64,000 nt of DNA from Rugalucina vietnamica (taxonomy: Eukaryota > Mollusca > Bivalvia > Lucinida > Lucinidae). The DNA is taken from positions 57,972,312 to 58,036,311 of the forward strand of contig OZ024870.1 in the NCBI GenBank assembly GCA_964017185.1. Direction: 5' to 3'. The notes under the pieces are model-generated. The model saw nothing but the letters and a program-made list of their open reading frames with translations. It was not told where the DNA came from and searched no databases. Position numbers and translations under genes: made by a program. Of this stretch, positions 43,538-54,918 are shown in pieces (the stretch's first letter is position 1; every line of letters begins with the position of its first letter).

Positions 43538-45082
43538 GTTTTTAGCTCGCCTGCACGAAGTGCACAGAGCTATTGTTGTCACCTCGTTCGTCCGCATTTA
43601 CGTTTACGTTTACGTCCGCGTCACACTTTCGGTTAAAGTTTTTAAAATTGTTATATCTTGATAGTCACTGACCAGAAATCATTCATATTTGGAACATTGC
43701 TGCATACGAGGGTCCTCTGTGATTTAGTGTGAAGGGACCCGTGGGGTCATGCCTGGGGGCGGGGCTAGATGTCAATATCTAGAACGCCTTTGTACAATGC
43801 TCAGATGTTGTGTTAGTTTCTCATCAACTGTAAAGCCTAGAACTGTCAAACCTTACATAAGGCTTTTCCTTGATGTCCCGACTCGGCACCTACATTGACC
43901 TACTGACCTTGACCTATATTTCATGCTCCAGTGACTATCTCATTTTTGAAGCCAACCCTTAATATCTCATCAACTATAAAGCCTACAACCATCAAACCTT
44001 GCATATAGCTTCTCCTCGCTGTCCAGACTCGGCACCCACATTGACTTACTGACCTTGACCTATATTTCATGCTCCAGTGACTTTGTCATTTTTTAAGCCA
44101 ACCCTTAACATCTCATCAACTATAAAGCCTACAACCATCAAACCTTGCATATGGCTTCTCCTCGATGTCCCGACTTTGCACCCACATTGATCTAGTGACC
44201 TCGACCTATATTTCGTGCTCTAGTGACTTTGTCATTTTTGAAGCCAACTCTTAATATCTCATCAACTATAAAGCCTACAACTATCAAACCTTGCATATGA
44301 CTTCTCCTCGATGTCCCGACTCGGCACCTACATTGATCTAGTGACCTTGACCTATATTTCGTGCTCTAGTGACTTTTTCATTAAAGTTTTTAGAAGTCTA
44401 TATCTCTTGAACATGTTGATGGATCAAGTTGATACCTTGCGTGTTGGTAGATATTGGTCTGAAGTTTTATGCAGTACCTGGGTGATCTTGAGGTCAAGGT
44501 CACAGACTTTATTTTTTTTTTTTTTTTTTTGTAAAGTTTTGGGTTAAAGATTTTTGAAGTCTATATATCTCTATGTTGATGGATCAAGTTGAAACTTTGC
44601 ATGTTTGTGGATATTGGTCTGAAATCTTATGCTGTACCATCACAACCCACCTGGGTGACCTTAAGGTCAAGATCACAGACTTAGAATTTTTTTGTTAAAG
44701 TTTTCGGTTAAAGTTTTTAGAAGTCTATATCTCTTGAACATGGAGATGGATCAAGTTGATACTTTGCACGTTGGTAGATATTGGTCTGAAGTTTAATGCC
44801 GTACCATTATGACCCACCCTGGGTGAACTTGAGGTCAAGGTCATGGCCTTAGAAATTTTTGGTTAAAGTTTTGGGTTAAAGATTTTTGAAGTCTATACAT
44901 CTCTATGTTGATGGATCAAGTTGAAACTTTGCATGTATGTGGATATTGGTCTGAAATCTTATGCTGTACCATCACAACCCACCTGAGCGACCTTGAGGTC
45001 AAGGTCATGGGTCATAGATTTTGATAAGTTTAGTGGCAAAGCACAAGTCAGGCGAGCTACGCTCTCCTGCGACAGCTCTTAT
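43538..45082 (+). repeat. F5 element copy 1
   Basis: Starts TTTTTAGCTCGCCTGCACG, ends CAGGCGAGCTACGCTCTCC then GACAGCTCTTAT. The first half is tandem units of about 145 bp (GATGTCCCGACTCGGCACC, TGACCTTGACCTATATTTC, CATCAACTATAAAGCC). The second half is units of about 190 bp (ATGGATCAAGTTGA, GATATTGGTCTGAA, CTTGAGGTCAAGGTCA). The terminal hairpin TGCACGAAGTGCA is near the left end. No coding sequence. Confidence 0.85.
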
Positions 45083-45689
45083 CCATTATTGCTTTCAATG
45101 GTAGGGTTTATCTTCTCATAATTAGCGTCAAAATAAAAAGGTATCCATTAACCAGTGTCAGTCACGATTCCTACATTATAGCTTCTTACAATATACAATT
45201 TTGATAGCTATGGCATCACGAATTGGTTAACTCGTGATACTGATAACTCGAAGTGATTTTGATTACGAGTTAAAGAGAGTGTGGACTGTAATTTAAAAAT
45301 TTGTCCTAAATTGTAAAGATTGAAAATGTTCAGTCGATAAAGTTTGCTATATTTCTCAGTTTTACTCAAAACATTAACTGTGGATACACATTAGAACCCG
45401 TGTATCTTTGTGATCCAGTCAAACCCAGTCATTCTCCGTAGTCTTCACCTTCGCCAATTATTTAGGAAAAACTCACCCGTAGCGGTTTACAAAACCACAT
45501 TCGATCATCATTAGCGCTGGGTTTGTAGTTACGCTATTCATAGCCTACTGTCAGTAGTCCGGCAACCTTCGAGATGAGCGGTCGTGTTTATTTATATCCC
45601 CCCTCCCCTTCTGAGTTTTATCTGTAGGGATTGTAATCAAATTTCTGTTGAACATGTGTTCGCCTATAGATCACAATGTTTGTTTGTTC
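45083..45689. other. Intergenic DNA with an F2 relic and a dispersed repeat
   Basis: An F2 relic (TTTTACTCAAAACATTAAC) lies at 45293-45400. 45500-45640 contains GTTTGTAGTTACGCTATTCA, AGCCTACTGTCAGTAGTCC, which recurs at 48715-48830, so it is a dispersed repeat. Confidence 0.5.
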
Positions 45690-45756
45690 ATTTGTTTGTT
45701 TGAATTGATACTTTACGTCCCAGTCAACAGCTAAGGCCATGTCAGGACGTTGCCTG
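45690..45756 (+). repeat. F7 left part, interrupted by F4
   Basis: TTTGTTTGAATTGATACTTT and ACGTCCCAGTCAACAGC through GACGTTGCCTGTATT match F7. The matching remainder (CATTGGACTTTAGGGTGTTA) resumes at 47532 on the other side of the F4 element. Confidence 0.65.
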
Positions 45757-47531
45757 TATTTTTAGCTCACCTTAGCCGAAGGCTCAAAAGGTGAGCTTAT
45801 AGGTTGGCCATGCTCCGGCGTCCGACCGTCCGTCCGTCCGTCCGTCGTCCACAATATTAAAGATCTTCTCCTCTGAAACCGCTTGGCCAATCAAAGCCAA
45901 ACTTCATGTGGAGCAATCTTAGGAAGGGGGAACGAAAGTTTATACAAATGGTCCAGGTCACATGACCAAGGTGGCCGCCATGCCCATATATGGTAAAAAA
46001 CATAAAACAATCTTCTTCTCTGGAACCGGTGGACCGATTTCAACGAAACTTGGTGTGTAGCATAGGGGACTCTGGCCCATCATAGTTTATATAAATCATG
46101 CCCTTGGGTTGACCTTGACCTATTTTACGGCAAGGTCAATTTTGGTTATACCGGCTTTTCAATGAAAAAAAAAAGAAAACATTGAAAGTTTCAGAAAGTT
46201 TTGTAGCCTGTGACCTGAAAGTTGGTAGATACAGACAACATGTTGACTTAATAAAGTGTTGAGAGCATTAAATGTCATTTTTTAACCTTGGCCAAAGGTC
46301 ATTTACAAATTAAATGTAAAACTTAATTTTCTCAGTAACCGCTTGACCAATCAAAGCCAAACTTTATATGTAGTATCCTTGGGATAGTGGGATGAAAGTT
46401 TATAAAAATAGTCAAGGTCACATGACCAAGATGGCCGTCATGACTATAAATAGCAAAAACCTTTAAAAATCTTCTTCTCCAGAACCAGAAGGCTTACGAT
46501 TTTGAAACTTAACATGAAGCATCTGGGGGATGAGCTCTACAAAGTTTATATAAATCATGGCCCTGGGATGACCTTGACCTATCTTATGGCAAGGTCAACA
46601 TAAGGCGCCCATGTATTTGAAAGGGGAAAATTGTCAAAGTGTCATTTGAAGGGAAAAACTCTATGGAAATGGGCAAATGGACTGAATATATTTGATTCTG
46701 AAAACACCCCAGGGACAGGTCTGTCCCCACCCTGGGGCAATATACATGTATAATACCATAATATTCAAAGAACAGCTTGGCCAATCAAAGCCAAACTTCG
46801 TGTTGAGCATTCTTAGGAAGGGAGAATGAAAGTTTATATGAAAAGTCAAGGTCACGTGACCAAGATGGCCGACATGGCCATAAATAGCAAAAACCTTTAA
46901 AAAAAATTTTCTCCAGAATCAGAAGGCCTATGATTTTGAAACTTGGCATGAAGCATAAGGGAGAGGAGCTCTACAAAGTTTATATAAATCATGACCTTGG
47001 GATGGGATGACCTTAGCCTATTTTATGGCAAGGCCAACATAGGTTGCCTGTGCATTTGAATGGGGAAAATTAGTAAAAAGTAATTAAATGGGGGGAAACT
47101 TGCTGGGAGTATGCAAATGGACAGAAGATTTATGTTTATGAAAAACAATGTTCTCAGGGGGGTTGTCTGCCTCTGTCCCGGGGCTATATACATGTATATG
47201 ACCATAATATTCAAACAACCGCTTGGTCAGTCAAACTCAAACTTTATGTGGAGCATCGTTAAAAAAGGGGAAAGAAAGTTTATATAAATGGTTCAGGTCA
47301 CGTGACCAAGATGGCCACCATGGTTATAAATAGCAAAAACCTTTATAAATCTTCTTCAGAACCGGAAGACCTATGATTTTGAAACTTTGCCTGAAGCAGT
47401 AGTGAATGGAGCTCTACAAACTTTGTATAAATCATGACCACGGGATGACCTTGACCTATTTTATGGCAAGGTCAGCTTAGGTCGCATATCCAAGATCTCA
47501 GGTGAGCGTTTATAGGACCACTGGTCCTCTG
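45757..47531 (+). repeat. F4 element copy 3, full length
   Basis: TTAGCTCACCTTAGCCGAAGG at the start, (TCCG)n-type CCGTCCGTCCGTCCGTCGTC, four GGTCAC(A/G)TGACC + AAGATGG/AGGTGG blocks (about 45956, 46420, 46850, 47297), and CTCAGGTGAGCGTTTATAGG + ACCACTGGTCCTCTG at the end. Inserted in F7. Confidence 0.85.
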
Positions 47532-47663
47532 TCATTGGACTTTAGGGTGTTATGACATGCTTGAAATATAACCATCAATGTGATATTAATGTGTATTTGT
47601 TTATCTCAAATATCGAGGACGGCCATTGCATTTTCGCCCTCAAATTTTCGCCGTCTCAACTTC

Positions 47664-48644
47664 TATACTTAACGACACTTCCAACGCTACCGATAGAGTT
47701 TTTGTAATAATTTCGAAACCACTCAAGATATTGAAATGAAAATTGCAGGGACGATCGAAAAATTCATAGGGCGTGCACTGAAGGCAAATCATGCCAGCGG
47801 ACCTTTACTAAGAATCATCCCAAGCGTTTAGACAAACCACACCTCATTTTCAAAAGTCGCAAAACTTGAGGGATTAAATAAAACATTATTTCAGCAATAA
47901 ACCTACAATTTATTGTCATACTGTATTTTTTATCTTTTATTCATGAAAAAAGAAGAAAAAAGAAAACAACAAACAAAACAATTGAAACTAAACTATCACA
48001 GCAGATATTCATCAGATCCAATCAAATTACCAGTTAGGCCGTCATTTTATCGAATGACAGGTAGCCATCAACTACACATCGAAGCCACGTACCGCATACA
48101 AGTATGATGCGCTATACCCTTCCACCCATCCCTTACAATTAAATTATTCAAATTCTCTACCGTCTCTTAACTACACAACTGAGAATATCCCAGATAAGGG
48201 TTAGATATGGTAGATTTATTTTAGGTCGGTGATTTGGATGGCTTTATTTTTAGCTCTGCTTGCAGTTCTAAGATTTACAGTCTTGCGTGCTGTTAGAGAC
48301 GTCGCACCGTCGTGCATCAGACGCATACCCCACTGAGTCCGTGCATATGATTTGTTTTTCTGACAAATGTTCTTCCCTTCATGTGCTGTGGCAAAAAGAG
48401 AAAACAAATGGAGAAACTATTGTAACGATATTTGTCCGCAATAGCTGGTTTTGTGACTTTTGAAAATGAGGTGTGGTGTGTCCAAACACCCGGGGCGTTT
48501 CTTTATAAAAATCTGCTGGCATAATGGTGCCTTCAGTACACGTCTCATGAATCTTTCTATAGTCGCTGCAATTTTCATTCAAATATCTTGAGTAGTTTTG
48601 AAATTATAGCAAAAACTCTATCGGTAGCGTTGGAAGTGTCGTTA
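47664..48644. mobile_element. Foldback element with arms of about 230 bp
   Basis: TACTTAACGACACTTCCAAC, GCTACCGATAGAGTTTTTG, CTCAAGATAT, AAAATTGCAG and CACACCTCATTTTCAAAAGT recur inverted at 48440-48644. On the minus strand the right arm reads TIMPADFYKETP and TTPHFQKSQN, and the left arm on plus encodes a similar peptide with stops (IMPADLY, TTPHFQKSQN). So the arms may derive from a coding fragment, which I do not recognise. The spacer holds a minus frame of 63 codons. Confidence 0.65.
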
Positions 48645-48954
48645 AGTATATTTTCCTCTAAGCATGTACATGTAGTATTCTGTATCTTAGCCAATAATTA
48701 GGGAAACGTTTGTAGAGCTGTGTTTATAGTTACGTTATGCATAGCCTACTCTCAGTAGTCCTGCAACCATCGAGGGTGAACGTTCGTGTTCGTTTTTGCC
48801 CTTTCTTTCAGAGATTTATCTGTCGAGATTTAAAATGTCGCATCGACCAGTGCCATTACCTAGCTATATAACATTGTGCACCACGAACGCGTATATGCAG
48901 CGAGTAAACCACTGATCCCGTTTTAAATAAGACCTTTAGTAGGACGCGACGGAA
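48645..48954. other. Dispersed repeat and intergenic DNA
   Basis: 48715-48830 matches 45505-45640 (GTTACGTTATGCATAGCCTA, CAGTAGTCCTGCAACC). Confidence 0.5.
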
Positions 48955-49918
48955 CATATATTATCTGAGGTTAGTTTAGCTGCTGCCATAACCTCAGGAA
49001 TCAGCGACGTATCGCTCGCCTTCGATACACCGAGATCTGAGGCGTATTTTGTTCAAACGGCGTACGTTTGACGTACCTGCTACGTTCCTGTGGCGTATCT
49101 GTATTTGTATGAAATTTCACTTTCGTATGTACGGCGTTTCAAAGCGTTTGTGTTACGTACGTGTGACGTATGTGCACGGCACACGAAACGTACCCGTGAC
49201 GTACACGTATCCACGGCGTATGCACTATGTTTCATTCTTATCTGCGGCATATCTGCTCTGTAACAAATGCGTTTTAATACCTATCAGAACAGAACGGTTT
49301 TGTTCAGAGGTCGACGATGCCAGTGAAGATTTCAAGATAATCTAGATTAACTCAAAAGAAAGAATATCGAGGGGGGAAGAGAATGCATCTTCAATAGCTC
49401 CAAATCCTGGTCGCCAGACTCCGTCAACAAATACTCGGGCTCCTGTGAACGTAATACTAAAAGAACCCAGCACGGAACGCCAAAAATGCTCCTAATACTC
49501 TTAATATGTCGAACAAACACCAATGTACGAAGCACGTATATAGCACATACACCGTTGATACGCCATTTACGTCGCTCAGTATTAAACGTTCAATTTTCAA
49601 TGATGCAAACTTTGATTTGAAATTTTGGGTAGAAATGGAAGCCATTTTTCAATTACCTCATCAAATCTCACTTTGCGATCCATAAAGAAGCAATTTGTGT
49701 TAAAACTGACTTCCAGAATACTTCAAGGGGCGCACACAACCAAAGTAACCGTTTTGACCAATCAGATTTGAGCTCACTGACCAATGCCATGAAAACATTA
49801 AAACCTTTGTACCCAATTTATTCATTGGCGATTGCTGACCATGATATGTCGGGTAGACCGTCTTACGCTACATTAAAATGCCCAAAACATGCCATTACCG
49901 TGTTGCGTTATATGTTTG

Positions 49919-49962
<44 letters not shown>

Positions 49963-50110
49963 GATAGGTAATATTGGGACAGGTGCGTTGCTCACTTTAC
50001 AATGAATATACTTACTATGGAAAACGTATCCAATATAACATATAAAATACCAATGGAAAGTAGTGCCAGAGTTAAGATTCCGTTTCGAACACATACTTTT
50101 GTTCTTTAAT
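48955..50110 (+). repeat. Segmental duplication, unit A, CGTA-rich
   Basis: ATCTGAGGTTAGTTTAGCTG to CGTTTCGAACACATACTTTTG matches 50205-51620. 49030-49220 is dense in ACGTA, GACGTA and GGCGTAT words. 49260-49500 is nearly identical to 50515-50740. It ends with one copy of the 78-bp repeat unit (about 49965-50035). Confidence 0.75.
49920..49959. repeat. (CA)n microsatellite
   Basis: About 19 CA dinucleotides within unit A of the duplication, absent from the matching place in unit B. Confidence 0.95.
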
Positions 50111-50204
50111 AGAAATTAGTAATTGCCATAACCCAACAATTATGTTCACTGCTCTTAAAGGATCTCAGTTATATTTTTACTTTAGTATGACGCGGCTGGG
50201 CTAA

Positions 50205-51635
50205 ATGAATATGTTATCTGAGGTTAGTAAAGCTGTTGCCACAACTTTTAATGAGCGACGTATCGTTCGCTTATCTATAAAATGTCCAATGCACCGAGAT
50301 CTTAGGTGTATTTTTTCAAGCGGCGTATGTGTGAAGTATCTGCTTCTTTCCTGTGGCGAATCTGTATTTTTAAGAAATTTCACTTTCGGCGTATCAAAGC
50401 GTGACTATGTGCTACGTACGTGTGACGTATGTGTGGCATACGAAGCGTACCCGTGACGTACATGTATCCACGGCGTATGCAATATGTTCCATTCTTATCT
50501 GCAGTGTATCTGCTCTTAAACAAATGCGTTTTAGTATCTATAAGAAAAGAACGGTTGTGTTCAGAGGTCGACGATGCCAGTGAAGATTTCAAGATAATCT
50601 AGATTAACTCAAAATAAAGAATATCGAGGGGGAAAGAGAACGCATCTTCAATAGCTCCAAATCCTGGTCGTGAGACTCCGTCAACAAATACTCGGGCTAC
50701 TGTGAACGTAATACTAAAAGAACCCAGCACGGCATTCCGGGCCATGGAAAACATCTGATCCATGATTTTGGAAAAACGAAAACAAAACACATTTACATAG
50801 ACAGAGGCATTTCAGATACTCTTGGAACGCCAAAAATGCTCCTAATACTCTTAATACGTCAAACATACAACAAGGCTGCAAAACGTACGAAGCACGTTTG
50901 TAGCACATACACCGTTGATACGCGAGTTACCTCGCTAGTACGTCGAGATACGCCGTAGATACGAAAAGACAGTCCAGGCTTAACATCTACGAAAGGTACG
51001 CCGGTATACCTGAGCACTACGTTGCTTTCGTATGTATTAAAGACGTATGTATGACGTACTGATGCGGCGTAGATACGTGAGTCGATAGGCAATATTGTGA
51101 CAGGTGTGTTACTCACTTTACAGTAAATATACTTACTTTGGTAAACGCAGCTACGCGTGTCGATAGGCAATATTGGGACAGGTGTGTTACTCACTTTACA
51201 GTAAAAATACTTACTTTGGAAAACGTAGATACGCGAGTCGATAGGCAACATTGGGACGGGTGCGTTACTCACTTAACAGAAAATATACTTACTATGGAAA
51301 ACGTAGATACGCGAGTCGATAGGCAATATTGGGACAGGTGTGTTACTCACTTTACAGTAAATATACTTACTATGGAAAACGTAGATACGCGAGTCGATGG
51401 GCAATATTGGGACAGGTGTGTTACTCACTTTACAGTAAAACTATGGAAAACGTAGATACGCGAGTCGATAGGCAATATTGGGACAGGTGCGTTACTCACT
51501 TTACAGTAAATATACTTACTATGGAAAACGTATCCAATATAACATATACAATACCAATGGAAATTAGTGCCAGAGTGAGGACAGTCAAAAGTAAATTCCG
51601 TTTCGAACACATACTTTTATTAATAGAAATACTCA
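50205..51635 (+). repeat. Segmental duplication, unit B
   Basis: Aligned to 48955-50110. It has a segment of about 90 bp (50728-50822) after CCCAGCACGG that unit A lacks, and an expanded 78-bp tandem array at the end. Confidence 0.75.
51081..51535 (+). repeat. 78-bp tandem array, six copies
   Basis: GTCGATAGGCAATATTG starts units at 51081, 51159, 51237, 51315, 51393 and 51464; the fifth unit is 71 bp. Each contains GACAGGTGTGTTACTCAC and CTTACTATGGAAAACG. Because 78 is a multiple of 3, frames stay open on both strands; these are not taken as genes. Confidence 0.9.
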
Positions 51636-51917
51636 AAAAAGTAAACACTTTGAATTAAACGGTCAAACTTAAAATAAACAAACCAAATAATTCATTCTCT
51701 CATGCCTTTTCAATCAACGTCGAAATCTAATCGCAGAAAAAATCGAAGACGCAATACAGTGTCAACTTATGTATTATTTTAAGCTTCTGGCTATACATAA
51801 ATTGTATTATTTGCTGTTGGTTTACTATGTTTACAGTAGCTATAATAAAATATGACACAACCCAACAAAAACATTGAAGTAAGATTAAATTGAACTTCTT
51901 GTATAATCATTGAATTT

Positions 51918-52115
51918 ATGTATGTGCAGAATATGACAGCCTATGTGCAAGGTTTTAGACGCAGGTGGCTTAAGGGACCCGTATTGCTTAATGTATTGAC
52001 ATTGTGTGTTTTGATATTTTTCTGCATTTTCTGGGCGAATAAATATATGATGGGAATCAACATTTACGTGAAAGGATGTGGAACTGGAACCAGAGACTGT
52101 CAGCCATACGTATCC
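51918..52115 (+). CDS. CHST15-like exon 1: signal anchor
   Basis: ATG at 51918 or 51933. If AG at 51928-51929 is used as an acceptor, the coding start would be the ATG at 51933. Donor TCC|GTGAGT. Confidence 0.7.
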
Positions 52116-54333
52116 GTGAGTCAGCATCATTTTTATAATTAAGCTTGAGTTACAGTTTATGAATTTCGTCATGTTAACAACTGACATTCGTTATAAACAG
52201 ATTTTTCCCTTGTATAAACTAAACCATCATTTGAAAAAGTTTTTCCCCCTATAATTTTTTATTCAAAACATAGATTGTGTGTACACGTAAGAACGGCATG
52301 CGCGGATCCAGAGGGGGGGGGGGGACCGGGGGTCCGGACCCCACCTGTAATTTGAAAATTTCACCTAAAAAAAGGTAATTTGGGGATTTTTGGGGGGTTG
52401 GACCACCCCACGTCTGTGACCAAAAAATACCATTTTCGTTGGACCCTTCTGGATCCGCGCATGAACGGCCTTGTCGATTTGTTTGTTTCTTGGAATAGGT
52501 GCTTTACGTCTTAGTCAACAGCTATGGTCATGTCGGGACATTGCCTCCATTTAATGGGAGTTTTACCCAAACTGAACAATTATGATGTCATGAAATCCAA
52601 AACGTGCATCAAATGTAGCCGATAAGGCTTATACGTATGGATGGTTTGACTCGAAACCACTTTTCCTGGGCAGGCTCAGACCCGACCGATTAAGCAATAT
52701 TCAGATAGTCAGTTGCGCATATGCTTTGCCTAGAGGTACAAGCAGCCCGTTGAGGGCCCATATTCCCACCCGACCACCATTAAGGCGGTTCTAACGAGAG
52801 CCCACAATGTCAGTCGGGTGGGAATATGGGCCCCGCCCATTGGGTCTAAAGAAATAGATGGGCTGCTTGTGCCTCCAGACAAAGCTTATACACCACTGAC
52901 TGACCAACTAATTACTAGTTAACCGCTCTGGTCTGAGCCTGTCCAGGAAACGTAGTTCAAGTCAAACCACCCCAACGACTGCTTTATGTGCGTTGTGTTT
53001 TAGTAATATGTGCTAAACTATAATGAGAACATCTAATCCATACTTATATTTGTGCTTTTGTTGAAAAATAAATGCTTGACCTCATAGAGCTACCATCTTC
53101 TTTTTCAATGTCACAAAGGACACGCTAACGCTTAAACAGATACAAACGGTCGGAACGACTGGAGATAAAACAATGGTGAAACATAATAGAAGGAAGCAAC
53201 AAATAAATAAGCTTCCTTTGGAGAAACAACCACCTAGAGAAATTAAAGAGGAAACTAAAACTGATGTAGTATACACAAAACAGAAAGTTAAGGAACCGAA
53301 ACGTGGTCACAGTGAGTCTCCTCAAGGAAAAGAAGCAACAGAAACCCTAGATCAGAGAGATCATCAGGACATTAAATACCATGGTATTGACCTTATGATG
53401 TTGGTGAGTGAACTCATCAGAACATTTCCGTGTAATGTATACCCTCTTATACCCCACTTTTACATAGGAAACTGGGGTATGCAGGGGTATACCTAATTTT
53501 CTTATTTTGATCCAAAACATACAGTGTGGGTACTCGTTAGAACCGTGTTCCCACAATGTATGTGGGGAGGCGATTCATAGGCGGAGGAAACATATTAAAA
53601 ATTTAAACTTTTTCTGGTGAGATTTTCAATTTAACAGCTGAAAAAAAATCTGTATATTGCATGGGCACGTTTTCGCAATGTGAGGTGATTGTGGCAGTAT
53701 TTACGACTCCATTAACAGCTAAGGCCCTTTTCAGAAACTGGGGTTAATAACTCGTAGGCATCGTAAGTTCCCCTACTTACGACATATACTTACGATGGTC
53801 TTAAAATTTACGCCCTTGCTATTCCAGTTTCTCTGTGCTATCGTAACTTTTAGAATTGAAAGGTACCACTTCGTCCACTACAGAAAATTTTGGCATTCTT
53901 GATCATGCTCTTTCAGTAAGAAATTGATTTTTTTGTGCCTTCACCAGGTTGAGTTTATTTTGAGAAATAACAAAAACAGCTTTGGGCTCCAGCCCATTTG
54001 GGACCTAAAAATAGATGGATTACTTGTGCCTCCAGGCAAAGCTAAGATATACACTACTGAAATATGGGTTAATGTAACCCCCAAGAAATGAACCGATACG
54101 GACGACTGTATAGGTCTAATCTGGTGCGTGATTTCTCTATTTTTTTACTTTTGTCGTTAGTGCAATTTATTAAAGCTTTTGGAAATGTGTTAAACATATT
54201 AAAAATCGTAAAACTATTTAAAACTACATTACCGACTTTTGACCCCACAAGACCCAAACTGCCAGATAACGTCACAAACGTCACAAATAGAAGAAACTAC
54301 AAAATGTAAACCAAAAAAATTAATAAATAAAAA

Positions 54334-54386
<53 letters not shown>

Positions 54387-54864
54387 AACGTCCAAAAGAA
54401 AATATCTAATAGGCACGTTTTTGTTTATATTTACAGCCCACATATACTTTCGATCCTGCATACAAAAACCCATGTTGGAACGAAAATGGAACCTTACGGT
54501 GTTTACCATACTTCTTTCTTCTTGGAGTGAAAAAATCAGGCACTACGGCATTGTGGAAACAAATTTCTAGCCACCCGGACTTCGCACTCCAAACATTACG
54601 GAAGGAGCAGCAGTGGTTTGCCGTATTGCGTTTTAATAAATCAGCAAGTGAGTTAATCTAACATGTATATATTTGACGCGATGAAAACCTGTACAGTCAA
54701 AGAAACAGCTAGAGGTATGAAATGTCTGTATGTACTTTCCGTGTAGCGAAAACAAAGGCGCTGATCAGCTGTGCAGTTACTGCACAGCTGATCTGCGTCC
54801 GTTTGTTTTCGCATATGCAAAAATTCCGTTTTCTCATCACGCGGCTCATATACACCAAGGTAAG

Positions 54865-54918
<54 letters not shown>

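Noticed and set aside
48216-48407. Histone-like basic peptide on the minus strand
   Set aside because: It is basic and has short K/R motifs, but no histone-fold block can be aligned; it lies in the spacer of a foldback element.
51081-51535. Possible CRISPR-like array
   Set aside because: Units are contiguous tandem repeats without variable spacers, in an animal genome.
51138-51658. Repetitive peptide frames on both strands (26-residue period)
   Set aside because: A 78-bp tandem unit keeps frames open by arithmetic; no signal peptide or domain.
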